Shown here: piece by piece, positions 38,832 through 50,214 of the stretch | How the letters are laid out: each line of letters starts with the position of its first letter | Position numbering within the stretch: the stretch's first letter is position 1 | NCBI RefSeq assembly: GCF_029870285.1 | Contig: NZ_JACSYA010000011.1 | Coordinates: 1-64,000 of the forward strand | Direction: 5' to 3' | Length of the DNA stretch: 64,000 bases | Source: Delftia sp. PS-11 | GTDB lineage: Bacteria > Pseudomonadota > Gammaproteobacteria > Burkholderiales > Burkholderiaceae_C | Notes under the pieces: generated by a model | Told to the model about the DNA's origin: nothing | Seen by the model: only the letters and a program-made list of their open reading frames with translations | The model's database searches: none | Translations under genes and position numbers: made by a program

Positions 38832-39323
38832 TTATGCCGCCGGCAGATAGCGTCCCCACTCCTGCGGCAGCTGCGGCAATACAGCTGCCAGCGCCTGCGC
38901 CAGCCATGGCGCAAGGACCGAATCCTGCCACCACTGGCCATTGTGCAGCGGCGTGTAGCTGATCGCCATCGTCGCCACCAGGGCCAGAACCAGCCCGCGC
39001 AGCACGCCGAACAGCGCGCCCAGCGTGCGGTCCACAGGCCTGAGCCCCGCCACTTCAATCAATTGGCGCGACAGCCAGGAAACCAGGCCCCAGGCAAACA
39101 GCGCCAGCACAAACAGCAGCACAAAGCCTGCAGCGTAGCGCAGCTGCATGTCCCAGCCTTCCAGAGGCAGCCACCGGGCCATGTCGGCCGCCCACAGGCG
39201 GGCCACGGCAAACGCCACCAGCCAGCCCACCAGCGAAAGCACCTCGTAAACCAGCCCGCGCCACGCACCCAGCAGCATTGAGGCCAGCAATCCGGCCACC
39301 ATGACCCAATCCAGCGTCGCCAT
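38832..39323 (-). CDS. cvpA: CvpA family membrane protein
   Basis: 163-aa inner-membrane protein with four predicted transmembrane segments. It has the CvpA pattern at the N-terminus (LDWVMVAGLLASMLLGAWRG) and the conserved RPVDRTLGALFGVLRG loop. The family was named from colicin V production and is linked to envelope stress and purF expression; the molecular function is not settled. ATG at 39323 was chosen over a TTG one codon earlier. It lies 25 bp after the SPOR-protein gene. Confidence 0.92.
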   Translation of the reverse strand: MATLDWVMVAGLLASMLLGAWRGLVYEVLSLVGWLVAFAVARLWAADMARWLPLEGWDMQLRYAAGFVLLFVLALFAWGLVSWLSRQLIEVAGLRPVDRTLGALFGVLRGLVLALVATMAISYTPLHNGQWWQDSVLAPWLAQALAAVLPQLPQEWGRYLPAA

Positions 39324-39348
39324 CAACCGCCCCTGTGCACAGACAGTG

Positions 39349-40437
39349 TCAAGGCTTGAGCACCGAGGCCGGCAGTCCCTGCCCCTTCACCCGCGCGGCC
39401 GCCTTTTCGGCATCGGCCTTATTGTTGTAAGGACCGACCCGCACCCGCGTGCGCTTGCCATCCTTGGTATCCACCACCTGCGTGAACGTCTTGAGTCCCG
39501 CCAGTTCCAGCTTGGCCCGGATTTCCTGGGCCTTGCTGGCCTCGGCAAAGGCGCCGACCTGCACGATGAAGCGCTCATCGGCAGCGGCCGCTGCTGCCGG
39601 TGCGGGCGCCGCTGCAGGGGTGCTGCGGCCTTCCAGCAGCGCGCGCGCACGGGCGGCCTCGTCGGCCTTGGACGGCTCGGGCTTGGGCTGCGGCTTGGGT
39701 TCGGGCTTGTGCTCAGCCTTGGGCTCCGGTTTCGTTTCCGGTTTCTGCACTGGCTTGGGCTCGGGCTTCGGTTCCGGTTTGGGCGCAGGCTTGGGCTCCG
39801 GCTTCGGTTCAGGCTTGGGCGCCGGCTTCGGTTCCGGCTTGGGCGCAGGTTTGGGTTCGGGCTTCGGCTCCGGCTTGGGGGCAGGCTTGGGCTCCGGTTT
39901 CGGCTCCGGTCTCGGCGCTGGCTTGGGCTCCGGCTTGGGTGCCGGTTTCGGCTCCGGTTTCGGCTCTGGCTTGAGCGCAGGCTGAACCGGCTTGACCTCC
40001 GCGCGGCCGTCAGGGCGTGCCTGGGAGACAGCAGGTGCCGCCGGCAGAGATGGCAGGGTCGGCAATGCGGGCTTGCCCACGGCAAGCTCTTCCTCGCCAG
40101 CACCCAGGGATGCCTGGGGCGCGACGCGGCTGGATGCTCCCTGGGGCTTGGAGTCGACGGCGTTTTCGCCCGGCACGACCAGCGGGGCCACCTTGTCACG
40201 GTCAGGAATCTCTATCGGGATGTCCACGGGAACCGGCCGGGGCTGGGTATCGAACAGCAGCGGAAAGCCGAGCACTCCCCCAAGAACCAGTACCGCCGCG
40301 CCGATGAGCCGGTGGCGCGCACGGCGGCGCATGACTTCCACGCTCTCGGGCTGGCCCAGGCGCGAGGGCCGCCTCGATGCGGACGGCGAATCGCCGTCAT
40401 CTTGCTTGCCGGGCCAACGAAATTTGAAAAGTGCCAT
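39349..40437 (-). CDS. SPOR-domain cell-division/peptidoglycan-binding protein with KPEP linker
   Basis: 362-aa membrane protein in the DedD position of the folC-dedD-cvpA-purF operon. There is a short cytoplasmic N-terminus, one transmembrane helix near residues 43-62 ([19 protein letters not shown]), a long Pro-rich periplasmic linker dominated by KPEP/KPAP repeats (about 156-255), and a C-terminal SPOR domain (about 289-362, [19 protein letters not shown]). SPOR domains bind denuded glycan strands at the septum. The repeat linker likely spans the periplasm. Confidence 0.92.
   Translation of the reverse strand: MALFKFRWPGKQDDGDSPSASRRPSRLGQPESVEVMRRRARHRLIGAAVLVLGGVLGFPLLFDTQPRPVPVDIPIEIPDRDKVAPLVVPGENAVDSKPQGASSRVAPQASLGAGEEELAVGKPALPTLPSLPAAPAVSQARPDGRAEVKPVQPALKPEPKPEPKPAPKPEPKPAPRPEPKPEPKPAPKPEPKPEPKPAPKPEPKPAPKPEPKPEPKPAPKPEPKPEPKPVQKPETKPEPKAEHKPEPKPQPKPEPSKADEAARARALLEGRSTPAAAPAPAAAAAADERFIVQVGAFAEASKAQEIRAKLELAGLKTFTQVVDTKDGKRTRVRVGPYNNKADAEKAAARVKGQGLPASVLKP
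39673..39972 (-). repeat. Coding KPEP/KPAP tandem repeat
   Basis: About 100 residues of near-perfect Lys-Pro-(Glu/Ala/Arg)-Pro units, encoded by a 12-bp pattern seen on the plus strand as variants of ggcttgggctcc. Such repeats can change length by slippage. Confidence 0.85.
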
Positions 40438-40508
40438 GGAATGCGGGCTCGTTCAGACAGTGGGTCGCATGCAGCCACAATGGCGCAATGCAACACAGGT
40501 CGCTGGAT

Positions 40509-41831
40509 TCATGTAGCCAGATGCTTGGCGTTCAGCCGGGGGGTGCCATCGAGCAACACTCCGCCCACTGTGTAGAACGAGCCAAAGACCACAATTCTAT
40601 CAGCCGGGTCCGCTGCCGCGACAGCCGCATCGAGCGCCTGTTGCGGCGTGCCATGGATGGACAGGGCCGCATCGCGGCGCAGGCCGGCGCTTTGCTGCAA
40701 CTCTTCGATCCTGGCACGCAGCGTGCTAGCGGATTCGGCACGCGGCGTGGGCAGATCCGTCAGGTACCAGCGGTCGATCAATGGCCCCACCTTGGCCAGC
40801 ATAGGTGCCAGGTCTTTGTCATGCATGGCGCCAAACACGGCATGGGTGCAGGGAAAGAAGCCCATGGCATCGAGATTGGCCGTCAGCGCTGCCACGGAAT
40901 GCGGGTTGTGCGCCACATCCAGCACCAGCGTGGGCTGGCCGGGAATGATCTGGAAGCGGCCGGGCAACTCCACCATCGCCAGGCCCGTGCGCACGGCCTG
41001 CGCTGTCACGGGCAGCCTGGCGCGGATGGCCTCAAGGGCAGCGAGCGCACCCGAGGCGTTGACCAGCTGGTTGGCGCCGCGCAGCGCAGGATAGGCCAAC
41101 CCCGCATAGCGGCGGCCACGCCCCGCCCAGCCCCACTGCTGCTTGTCGCCGGAGAAATTGAAGTCCTTGCCAAAGCGCCACAGATCGGCTCCGATGGCTG
41201 CAGCATGGTCCAGCACGCTCTGCGGCGGCATGGGGTCGCTGACCACCACGGGCCGCCCGGCGCGCATGATGCCGGCCTTTTCGCGGCCAATGCTTTCGCG
41301 GTCGGGCCCCAGGAATTCCACATGATCGATGTCGATGCTGGTGATGACGGCGCAGTCGGCATCGACCACATTGGTCGCGTCCAGCCGGCCGCCCAGTCCC
41401 ACCTCCAGGATGGCGACATCCAGCCGGGCCATGCTCATCAGGCGCAAAATGGCCAGCGTGGTGAACTCGAAATAGGTGAGCGCCACTTCGCTGCCCTGCA
41501 CGCGCGCCTGCTCCACCGCCTCGAAATGCGGCAGCAGTTCGGCTGCCTTGACGATTTCTCCTCCCACACGGCAGCGCTCCTCGAAGTGCACCAGGTGCGG
41601 CGAGGTGTAGACGCCCGGGCGAAAGCCCGATTGCAGGGCCACGGCCTCCAGCATGGCGCAGGTCGAGCCCTTGCCGTTGGTGCCCGCCACCGTGATGACG
41701 GGGCATTCAAAGCGCAGGTCCAGGCGCTGCGCGACTTCGCGCACGCGGTCAAGGCCAAGGGCTATGTTCTTGGGGTGCAGGCGCTCGCAATATGCGAGCC
41801 ATGCATCCAATGTGGGAAATGAGGTGTGCAT
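40509..41831 (-). CDS. folC: Bifunctional folylpolyglutamate/dihydrofolate synthase
   Basis: 440-aa Mur-ligase-family enzyme adding glutamate to dihydropteroate and folates. The P-loop is in VAGTNGKGSTCAMLEA, followed by GVYTSPHLVHFEER, the LEVGLGGRLDATN block and VLDVAHNPHSVAAL. The start at 41831 gives the usual N-terminus (FPTLDAWLAYCERLHP); no strong ribosome site is visible. The open frame extends about 150 residues upstream across the divergent ArsC-like gene and was rejected there. It begins the folC-SPOR-cvpA-purF run. Confidence 0.95.
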   Translation of the reverse strand: MHTSFPTLDAWLAYCERLHPKNIALGLDRVREVAQRLDLRFECPVITVAGTNGKGSTCAMLEAVALQSGFRPGVYTSPHLVHFEERCRVGGEIVKAAELLPHFEAVEQARVQGSEVALTYFEFTTLAILRLMSMARLDVAILEVGLGGRLDATNVVDADCAVITSIDIDHVEFLGPDRESIGREKAGIMRAGRPVVVSDPMPPQSVLDHAAAIGADLWRFGKDFNFSGDKQQWGWAGRGRRYAGLAYPALRGANQLVNASGALAALEAIRARLPVTAQAVRTGLAMVELPGRFQIIPGQPTLVLDVAHNPHSVAALTANLDAMGFFPCTHAVFGAMHDKDLAPMLAKVGPLIDRWYLTDLPTPRAESASTLRARIEELQQSAGLRRDAALSIHGTPQQALDAAVAAADPADRIVVFGSFYTVGGVLLDGTPRLNAKHLAT

Positions 41832-41909
41832 ACTGCACGCTATTGTCACCCAGGGGCAGTGCCCCCATGGGCCCCTCGCCATCCACAAACAGCACAACTG
41901 CAAGCATTT

Positions 41910-42287
41910 ATGACAATCGTGGCAACACCCATCCTGTACGGCATCCCCCATTGCGATACGGTCAAGAAAGCCCGCGCCTGGCTGGCGGACCAGGGCATCG
42001 CCTATGTATTTCATGATTTCAAGAAGCAGGGCGTGCCCATGGACCAGTTGCCCCATTGGATGGCTGCAGCGGGCTGGGACAAGGTGCTCAACCGCCAGGG
42101 CACGACATGGCGCAGGCTCGATGCCGCAACGCAGGCCAGCGTGCACGATGAAGCCAGCGCAGCAGCCCTGATGCAACAGCAGCCCAGCACCATCAAGCGC
42201 CCCATCGTGCAATGGCCCCAGGGCCGGATCACCGTCGGTTTTTCCCCCGAGGCCTGGGCAAGCCTTGCCAGCACAAGCGTGCGCTAA
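41910..42287 (+). CDS. ArsC/Spx-family reductase (YffB-like)
   Basis: 125-aa thioredoxin-fold protein of the ArsC family. The N-terminal redox Cys is in LYGIPHCDTVKKARAWL and the conserved substrate block is PSTIKRPIVQW. It has one Cys in the active-site position and none in the second helix, like YffB/YfgD-type proteins that probably use glutathione; an arsenate role is not implied. It starts 78 bp from divergent folC. Confidence 0.9.
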   Translation: MTIVATPILYGIPHCDTVKKARAWLADQGIAYVFHDFKKQGVPMDQLPHWMAAAGWDKVLNRQGTTWRRLDAATQASVHDEASAAALMQQQPSTIKRPIVQWPQGRITVGFSPEAWASLASTSVR

Positions 42288-42403
42288 CATTCCCGCAGGG
42301 CTTTACGCAGATTTACGAGGCCGCATTCCGCACGGACCGCCATCGGTCTACACTTGCGTGTGATCTGGCGCTTTCCCATTGCCAGCGCGACAGGAGTGCA
42401 ATC

Positions 42404-43138
42404 ATGAGATCCCTGGTTGTTTTGACGCTGGCAGCAGCGGCCGCCAGCGCAGCCCTGGCACAGGAACAGGGCCGGGTGCTGTCGGTCACACCGATCACCC
42501 GGCAGGTCGCATCGCCCCAGCAGGTCTGCCGCGACGAACAGGTCTACACGGGCCAGAGCACCTCGGGTGCGGGCGCCGCGCTTGGCGCGGTGGCTGGCGG
42601 GGTGATCGGCAACGCCATCGGCCACGGCGGCGGACGCGCTGCAGCCACGGCAGCGGGCGTGATCGGCGGCGCCATGCTGGGCAATCAGGCCGAAGCCTAC
42701 GGGCAGCCGCAGTACCAGACCGTGCGCAACTGCACCACGCAGGTCGTCTACCAGAACCGCGCCGTGGCCTACGATGTGGTCTATGAGTACGCTGGCCGCA
42801 ACTACACCACGCGCACCAGCCTGCCGCCCGGCGACTGGATTGCGCTGAGCGTGCAGCCCGCTGCCAACAGCGGCGCCTATGGCAGCAATGGCCTGTACGG
42901 CAGCGAACAGGCGCCGCAGGGCGCCTACTCGACCATGCCAGGCCCTGCGGCATTGGTCTATGAAGGCAGCAGCTATGGCGCAGGCTACTATGCGCCCCAG
43001 CCCATGTACTCGGGCGCCGACTATGTGGCGCCCGTGCTGCTGGGCGCGGCCATTGCGGCAGGCGCCTATTACGCCACGCGGCCAGGCCACAGCCATGGCG
43101 GGCGTGGCGGCGGCTATTCGCGCGGCGGGCGCCGCTGA
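42404..43138 (+). CDS. Exported glycine-zipper 2TM-domain protein
   Basis: 244-aa secreted protein. A signal peptide (MRSLVVLTLAAAAASAALAQ) precedes a glycine-zipper segment GAALGAVAGGVIGNAIGHGG near residues 50-90, as in SlyB/Rickettsia 17-kDa-type outer-membrane proteins. There is no lipobox Cys at the signal end. The C-terminal half is Gly/Tyr/Ser-rich and ends in an Arg/Gly-rich tail. AGGAG lies 7 nt before the ATG at 42404. Function is probably envelope-structural; not known. Confidence 0.85.
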   Translation: MRSLVVLTLAAAAASAALAQEQGRVLSVTPITRQVASPQQVCRDEQVYTGQSTSGAGAALGAVAGGVIGNAIGHGGGRAAATAAGVIGGAMLGNQAEAYGQPQYQTVRNCTTQVVYQNRAVAYDVVYEYAGRNYTTRTSLPPGDWIALSVQPAANSGAYGSNGLYGSEQAPQGAYSTMPGPAALVYEGSSYGAGYYAPQPMYSGADYVAPVLLGAAIAAGAYYATRPGHSHGGRGGGYSRGGRR

Positions 43139-43241
43139 AGCCGCACGGCGGCAGACGGGGCCCGGACTTGCCGCAGCGCGCGCCAGTGGCTGGGCCGTGG
43201 CCTAAAATGAGCGGTTTCGTCCTATCTCAGCCCAATCTTCC

Positions 43242-45000
<1,759 letters not shown>

Positions 45001-45042
45001 GGCCCTGCTCTGCGGCGCGCCATGCCGCAGATGCCATGCCGC

Positions 45043-45065
45043 AGCCGCCGCGAGGCGGCTTTTTT
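45043..45065 (+). terminator. argG terminator
   Basis: AGCCGCC and GGCGGCT form a 7-bp stem with a GCGA loop (45043-45060), followed by TTTTTT. Confidence 0.85.
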
Positions 45066-45085
45066 GCGGCCGGACGGCGCTGTGG

Positions 45086-46186
45086 CTACACCACCACGGG
45101 CTCCGGCTCCAGCCGGATGCCGAAGCGCTCATAGACGCTGGTCTGTATGGCCCGTGCCAGGGTCATGACTTCGCCGCCTGTGACGCTGGCATCCGTGCTG
45201 TGGCGATCGCCCCGGTTGACCAGCACCAGGGCCTGGCGGTCATACACGCCGGCGCGGCCCATGGACTTGCCTTTCCAGCCGCAGGCATCGATGAGCCAGC
45301 CGGCTGCCAGCTTGATCGAGCCGTCATCCATGGGGTAATGCACGATCTTGGGCTCGCGCGCAATGATGTCGGCACACTGCTCGGGTGTCACCGTCGGATT
45401 CTTGAAAAAGCTGCCCGCGTTGCCGATGCGCTCGGGGTCGGGCAGCTTGGCGCGGCGGATCTCGCAAACCCAGTCGAAAATCTGGTGCGCCGAAGGCTCG
45501 CTGACGCCAGCCTCGGCCTGTTTGCGCTGCAGGTCCAGATAGCCCAGGTCGGGCCTCCATTCCTTGGGCAAGGCCAGCCGCACGCGCAAAATCACGGCAC
45601 GCCCCTTGAGGCCCATGCCGCGTGGCGGCAGGCCGCTCATGCGCGCGCGCGCCACAGGCGTGGGCTCGGCGGGCGCATGCTTGAAGACCGAGTCGCGGTA
45701 GCCGAACGCGCATTGCGCCGCATCGAGCGAGAAGACCTCGCCCGTGGCCAGGTCCATCGCATCGAGCGAATCGAACCGGTCCTGCAGCTCCAGCCCGTAG
45801 GCGCCAATGTTCTGCACGGGAGCGGCGCCCACGGTGCCGGGAATCAGCGCCATGTTCTCCAGCCCCGCATAGCCCTGGGCAAGCGTCCAGGCCACGAGGT
45901 CATGCCAGCGCTCGCCCGCGCCGGCCTCGACGATCCAGTGGCGCGCGGTCTCGCCGGCCAGGCGCATGCCCGGCACTTCCATCTTGAGCACCACGGGATC
46001 GACATCCCCCGTGATCACCACGTTGCTGCCGCCGCCCAGCACGAACACGGGCTGTCGGCCCCACAGCGGGTCGGACAGGAAATGGCGCACGTCCTGCTCG
46101 CTGCGGATGCGCACCAGGGTATGGGCACGCGCGGCAATGCCAAAGGTGTTGCATTGCTGCAGTGGAACATTTTTCTCGACTAACAT
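45086..46186 (-). CDS. murB: UDP-N-acetylenolpyruvoylglucosamine reductase
   Basis: 366-aa FAD enzyme making UDP-MurNAc for peptidoglycan. The FAD-binding block is [14 protein letters not shown], then [21 protein letters not shown], the active-site Ser region [11 protein letters not shown], and the C-terminal [14 protein letters not shown]. This is the type I, E. coli-like length. ATG at 46186 gives the typical N-terminus ([16 protein letters not shown]); an in-frame ATG at 46222 is an alternative. It is divergent from yajQ. Confidence 0.95.
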   Translation of the reverse strand: MLVEKNVPLQQCNTFGIAARAHTLVRIRSEQDVRHFLSDPLWGRQPVFVLGGGSNVVITGDVDPVVLKMEVPGMRLAGETARHWIVEAGAGERWHDLVAWTLAQGYAGLENMALIPGTVGAAPVQNIGAYGLELQDRFDSLDAMDLATGEVFSLDAAQCAFGYRDSVFKHAPAEPTPVARARMSGLPPRGMGLKGRAVILRVRLALPKEWRPDLGYLDLQRKQAEAGVSEPSAHQIFDWVCEIRRAKLPDPERIGNAGSFFKNPTVTPEQCADIIAREPKIVHYPMDDGSIKLAAGWLIDACGWKGKSMGRAGVYDRQALVLVNRGDRHSTDASVTGGEVMTLARAIQTSVYERFGIRLEPEPVVV

Positions 46187-46291
46187 CGGCCGGATTGTCG
46201 CACCGCCCACCGCTGCCGCCATGACAGGGCGCACATCGCCGGGCCGCGCGCTGCGATACTTCAATCGAACAACTTACAGGAAAGATTTGCC

Positions 46292-46777
46292 ATGCCTTCT
46301 TTTGACACCGTTTGCGAAGCCGATTTCGTCGAAGTGAAGAACGCCGTGGAGAACACGGCCAAAGAAATCGGCACCCGCTTCGACTTCAAGGGCACGTCGG
46401 CCGCCATCGAGCTCAAGGACAAGGAAATCACGCTGTTCGGCGATGCCGACTTCCAGCTGCAGCAGGTCGAGGACATCCTGCGCAACAAGCTGACCAAGCG
46501 CAATGTGGACGTGCGCTTCCTGGACATCCAGAAAGCACAGAAGATTGGCGGCGACAAGCTCAAGCAGACCGTCAAGGTCAAGAACGGCATCGAATCCGAT
46601 CTGGCCAAGAAGCTGCAAAAGCTGATCAAGGACAGCAAGCTCAAGGTCCAGGCCGCCATCCAGGGCGATGCGGTGCGCGTCACCGGCGCCAAGCGCGATG
46701 ACCTGCAGGCCGCGATGGCGCTGATCCGCAAGGATCTGGCCGACCATCCCCTGTCTTTCAACAACTTCCGCGACTGA
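46292..46777 (+). CDS. yajQ: YajQ family nucleotide-binding protein
   Basis: 161-aa YajQ/UPF0234 protein. It shows the expected N-terminus [19 protein letters not shown], the [13 protein letters not shown] block and the C-terminal [16 protein letters not shown]. Members bind nucleotides, and some bind cyclic-di-GMP and act with transcription regulators. AGGAAA lies upstream of the ATG. It is followed after 8 bp by a retropepsin-like gene. Confidence 0.96.
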   Translation: MPSFDTVCEADFVEVKNAVENTAKEIGTRFDFKGTSAAIELKDKEITLFGDADFQLQQVEDILRNKLTKRNVDVRFLDIQKAQKIGGDKLKQTVKVKNGIESDLAKKLQKLIKDSKLKVQAAIQGDAVRVTGAKRDDLQAAMALIRKDLADHPLSFNNFRD

Positions 46778-46785
46778 GCACCATT

Positions 46786-47433
46786 ATGGGCCGCCTCTGC
46801 GCACCCTTGCTGGCCCTGTCCCTGCTGCTGCCACAGGCGGCAGGCGCCCAGTCGGTCGCGCTCAGCGGCGTGCTGGGCAGCAAGGCCCTGCTGGTCATCG
46901 ATGGCGGCGCGCCGCGCGCCCTGGCTGCTGGCGACAGCCTGCAGGAGGTGCGGGTGGTGCAGGTCTCGGGCGATTCGGCCATCATCGAGATCAAGGGCCA
47001 GCGCCAGACGCTGCGCCTGGGCGATGCGCCCGTCAGCATCGGACGCTCGTCACCGGGCGGCCCGGGGTCCGGACGCATTGTGCTGAGGGCAGACAGCCGG
47101 GGGCATTTCATCGACCGCGGCCAAATCAATGGCAAGACCATGCTGTACATGGTGGACACGGGTGCAAGCTCGGTGGCCATCGGCAGGCCGGATGCCGAGC
47201 GCATGGGCCTGCCCTTTCTGAAGGGCCAGCCTGTGATCATGCGCACGGCCAATGGCGATGCCCAGGGCTGGCGCATGCGGCTCGACACGGTGCGCATCGG
47301 CGATATCGAGGTCCATGGCGTGGATGCCGTGATCGCACCCCAGCCCATGCCCTACGTGCTGCTGGGCAACAGCTTCCTGTCGTTTTTCCAGATGACGCGC
47401 CAGGGCAGCGAAATGGTGCTGGAGCGGCGCTGA
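46786..47433 (+). CDS. Exported retropepsin-like aspartic protease
   Basis: 215-aa secreted protein with a signal peptide (LLALSLLLPQAAGAQ). The clan AA active-site motif YMVDTGASSVAIG lies near residue 125, and a hydrophobic flap region GIEVHGVDAVI-like precedes YVLLGNSFLSFFQ. It belongs to the single-domain bacterial retropepsin-like family that works as a dimer. Substrate unknown. It starts 8 bp after yajQ, so the two are probably co-transcribed. Confidence 0.9.
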   Translation: MGRLCAPLLALSLLLPQAAGAQSVALSGVLGSKALLVIDGGAPRALAAGDSLQEVRVVQVSGDSAIIEIKGQRQTLRLGDAPVSIGRSSPGGPGSGRIVLRADSRGHFIDRGQINGKTMLYMVDTGASSVAIGRPDAERMGLPFLKGQPVIMRTANGDAQGWRMRLDTVRIGDIEVHGVDAVIAPQPMPYVLLGNSFLSFFQMTRQGSEMVLERR

Positions 47434-47473
47434 CGCCCCCAGCCGCACGCAGCAAGCGCACGAGCCACCAGCG

Positions 47474-48463
47474 ATGAGCCAGCCGCACCACGACTCCTAC
47501 GAAGACCTGCTGGGTCTGTGGTCCGACCTGGAGGCGGCGCTCTCGGTGCTGCTGTCGGCACCGCTGCGCGTGCAGGACTTTCTGGCCAAGCTGGAGCAAA
47601 CCGAGCGCTGGCTGCAAGAGCTGATAGCGCACGACACCGATGCGGCGCTGTACCTCATGTTCCAGCGCGCCTGCTCCTCCACCGTCGGCTATGGCGCAGC
47701 CCACGCCCTGGTGTGCGCCTGCCTGTGCTATGTGCTGGGCCGCGAACTGGGGCTGCCGGCTGCAGAGCACCAGGCCCTGGTACGCGGTGCGCTGACCATG
47801 AACATCGGTATGAACGCGCTGCAAGATGAGCTGGCGCTGCAGCGCGAGCCGCTGACCCCGGCGCAGCAGCAGGCCGTGCAGCGCCACCCCCTGGAGAGCC
47901 AGGCCCTGCTGGCGCGGCTGTTCGTGACCAATCCGCTATGGCTGGAGCTTGTGGAATGCCACCACGACAACGTGCCGCACATGCCCCTGGCACAGCTGTC
48001 TCCCGTACACCGCCTGGTGCGCATTCTGGGCACCGTGGACCGCTATGCGGCCCTGATCAGCCCGCGCAAGTCCCGCGAAGGCCGCAACGCCACGGAATCT
48101 CTGCGCACACTGGCACAGCAGCCGCGCTACTCGGATGAAGTCAGCCACGCGCTGGCGCGCTGCGTAGGCATATACCCGCCAGGCACCTATGTGCGGCTGG
48201 ACAACGGCGACATCGGCGTCGTGCTGCGCCGGGGCGATGAGCATGTGCCGCCCCAGGTGGCCAGCGTCGTCAATGCCCAGGGCTCCAGCCTCTACCCGCC
48301 CGTGGTCCACACAGCGGACAAAGGGCCGCGCATCCGCTCGGAACTGGCGCGGGCGGCAGTCACCCTGGAACTGGATCCGCGTGCGCTGGCGCAGTTGGGC
48401 ATACTGGCAGCGCGTGGCAGCCAGGCGCTGTACGGCATGCTCAAGGTGCCCGGCACGCTCTGA
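47474..48463 (+). CDS. Degenerate HD-type (HD-GYP-like) protein
   Basis: 329-aa soluble protein. The middle region aligns in pattern with HD-GYP phosphodiesterases: AAHALVCACLCYVLGREL, LTMNIGMNALQDEL in place of the usual LLHDIGK block, HPLESQALL, ECHHDN, and VHRLVRILGTVDRYAALI. The His-Asp pair and following Lys of the metal site are replaced (Met-Asn and Met), so phosphodiesterase activity is unlikely; it may bind a ligand or be a scaffold. It lies 40 bp after the retropepsin-like gene. Confidence in the gene is high and in the fold moderate. Confidence 0.8.
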   Translation: MSQPHHDSYEDLLGLWSDLEAALSVLLSAPLRVQDFLAKLEQTERWLQELIAHDTDAALYLMFQRACSSTVGYGAAHALVCACLCYVLGRELGLPAAEHQALVRGALTMNIGMNALQDELALQREPLTPAQQQAVQRHPLESQALLARLFVTNPLWLELVECHHDNVPHMPLAQLSPVHRLVRILGTVDRYAALISPRKSREGRNATESLRTLAQQPRYSDEVSHALARCVGIYPPGTYVRLDNGDIGVVLRRGDEHVPPQVASVVNAQGSSLYPPVVHTADKGPRIRSELARAAVTLELDPRALAQLGILAARGSQALYGMLKVPGTL

Positions 48464-48478
48464 ACAGCTTACAGGTTC

Positions 48479-50212
48479 TCAGGCGCTGGCCCACAGGCCG
48501 GCATGGTGGCCGCGCGTGAAAGCCTCCTCCAGCACCGAATAGCCCGCCCAGTCGGCATGGGCGAACCACAGGCGCCGCGTGCCCGGCGTGGGCAGCAGGG
48601 CCACGCGCTCACCAGCGCACAGCGCATGGCCGTGGCGGTGCCGCGATGCCATGGCGATGCCGCTGAGCAGCCGCTGGTCGCCGGGCCGGGGAATGGCCAT
48701 CGCATGGCCATAGCGCGTGATTTCCATGCGCGTGGCCTTGTGCAGCAGATCCGGGTGGGGCCGGGACAGGCTGGCCACGATGCGCTCGCGCCAGAAGTCA
48801 AAAGGCTGGGCCATCAACCGGGCGCGCCCATCAGGCCAGTCGCCCAGAGCCTGGTAGTAGCTGATCACCGTGGGCTGGGGCGTGAGGCGGTCCAGGCGCT
48901 GGTGGCCGGCATCGACATAGCCCAGGCCGCCCGCATTGGGGTCGGCATACAGCACATTGTCCCAGGCGGCTTCCGCTCCCGAAGGGTCGGCCAGAGGACG
49001 CCGCAGATGGATATTGGCCACCAGCCAGGGCGCCCAGTCCAGTTGGCCCGCCACGGCGCGCAGGAAATCGGGCGCATCGCGCAGGACACGGGCCGCAATG
49101 AAGGCCGGCAGGGCCACCACGCAGCGCGCGGCCAGCCAGCGCTCGTGCTGCTGGCGGCCATGGTGCCAGCAGTCGATCTCCACGCCATCGGCGCCTTCGA
49201 CGATGGACAGCACGCTGCAATCGGTCTGCACATCGGTGGCCGCCAGCCCCGCCACCAGCTGGCGCGACAGCCAGCCATTGCCCTGGGGCCAGGTCAGCAC
49301 GGCCTCGCCGGCTTCCTCGCCTGCGCGCTCATCCTGGGCGCGGGGCGCCGAAAAGCCGTGGCGGCTGGCGAAGTAATGCACGCCCGCCCAGGCCGATACA
49401 CGGGCCAGCCCGGCACCAAAGTCGTCGCGGCAGCAATAATCCAGATACCACAGCAACTGCGCATCATCGAGCCCCTGCCCTGCCAGCCAGGCCTGCAGGC
49501 TCTGCCCATCCAGCGCCGCATGCGAGGCAGGCAGTCCCTGCTGGCGCTGCCAGACCCGGATCGATGGCATGGCAAAGCGCGCCAGACGCATCTCGCGGGC
49601 AATGCAGCGCGCAAAGCGCTCGTACTGCGCCAGCGTATGGGCCGAAACGCCATCGACAGGCAGCAGTCCCTCATGCCATGCGCCCTGCCAGAACAGCCTC
49701 TCCTGCGGGCTGTGGCACAGATGGCGCTCGTCATAGCGCCAGCGGCCCGATACGCGCTGGCGCAGGCCCAGGGCCTCCAGCCAGTCCTGGACCTCGGCAG
49801 CATCCTCACCAGGCAACGGCAGGTAGTGGGCGCCCAGCGGACAGTCCACGCCAGCGATAGCGCCGCCCTGGCTGTTGCCGCCCATGGCCGGCTGGGTATC
49901 GATCAGGGCAGCTGCCCGCACCCCCGCCAGCTCCAGCGCCCTGGCCGCCGCCAGCCCGGCCATGCCGCCGCCCGCGATCACCACGGGCGCACGATGCACC
50001 CGCGCTGGCGCAGGCAGCGCAATGCCTTGCGCAAGCCGCTGCCAGAAAGGCCGCAATGCATGGCCACGCTCCAGCAGGACACCGGCAAAGCCGCCCGGCA
50101 GATCCTGCAGGCGCGGCGCAGCGGGCGTACAGCCGCCCAGCCAGGCGGCGCCTGCGCCCATGGCCATGCCGCCCAGCCACTGGCGGCGGCTCCAGCAAGA
50201 GGCCGCAGGCAT
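48479..50212 (-). CDS. FAD-dependent amine-oxidase-like protein, predicted Tat-exported lipoprotein
   Basis: 577-aa flavoprotein. The N-terminus has a twin-arginine motif SRRQWLGG and a hydrophobic stretch ending in LGGC, consistent with Tat export of a folded, FAD-loaded protein and lipid attachment. The FAD-binding site is VVIAGGGMAGLAAARALELAG near residue 78, and the C-terminal block near WFAHADWAGYSVLEEAF completes an amine-oxidase-type FAD fold. ATG at 50212 follows the spermidine-synthase-like gene by 2 bp. The pairing suggests it oxidises or processes a polyamine or related product; the substrate is not known. Confidence 0.85.
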   Translation of the reverse strand: MPAASCWSRRQWLGGMAMGAGAAWLGGCTPAAPRLQDLPGGFAGVLLERGHALRPFWQRLAQGIALPAPARVHRAPVVIAGGGMAGLAAARALELAGVRAAALIDTQPAMGGNSQGGAIAGVDCPLGAHYLPLPGEDAAEVQDWLEALGLRQRVSGRWRYDERHLCHSPQERLFWQGAWHEGLLPVDGVSAHTLAQYERFARCIAREMRLARFAMPSIRVWQRQQGLPASHAALDGQSLQAWLAGQGLDDAQLLWYLDYCCRDDFGAGLARVSAWAGVHYFASRHGFSAPRAQDERAGEEAGEAVLTWPQGNGWLSRQLVAGLAATDVQTDCSVLSIVEGADGVEIDCWHHGRQQHERWLAARCVVALPAFIAARVLRDAPDFLRAVAGQLDWAPWLVANIHLRRPLADPSGAEAAWDNVLYADPNAGGLGYVDAGHQRLDRLTPQPTVISYYQALGDWPDGRARLMAQPFDFWRERIVASLSRPHPDLLHKATRMEITRYGHAMAIPRPGDQRLLSGIAMASRHRHGHALCAGERVALLPTPGTRRLWFAHADWAGYSVLEEAFTRGHHAGLWASA

Positions 50213-50214
50213 GC

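Noticed and set aside
39673..39972. Non-coding tandem repeat or minisatellite
   Set aside because: The unit stays in frame and codes a KPEP linker within a SPOR protein.
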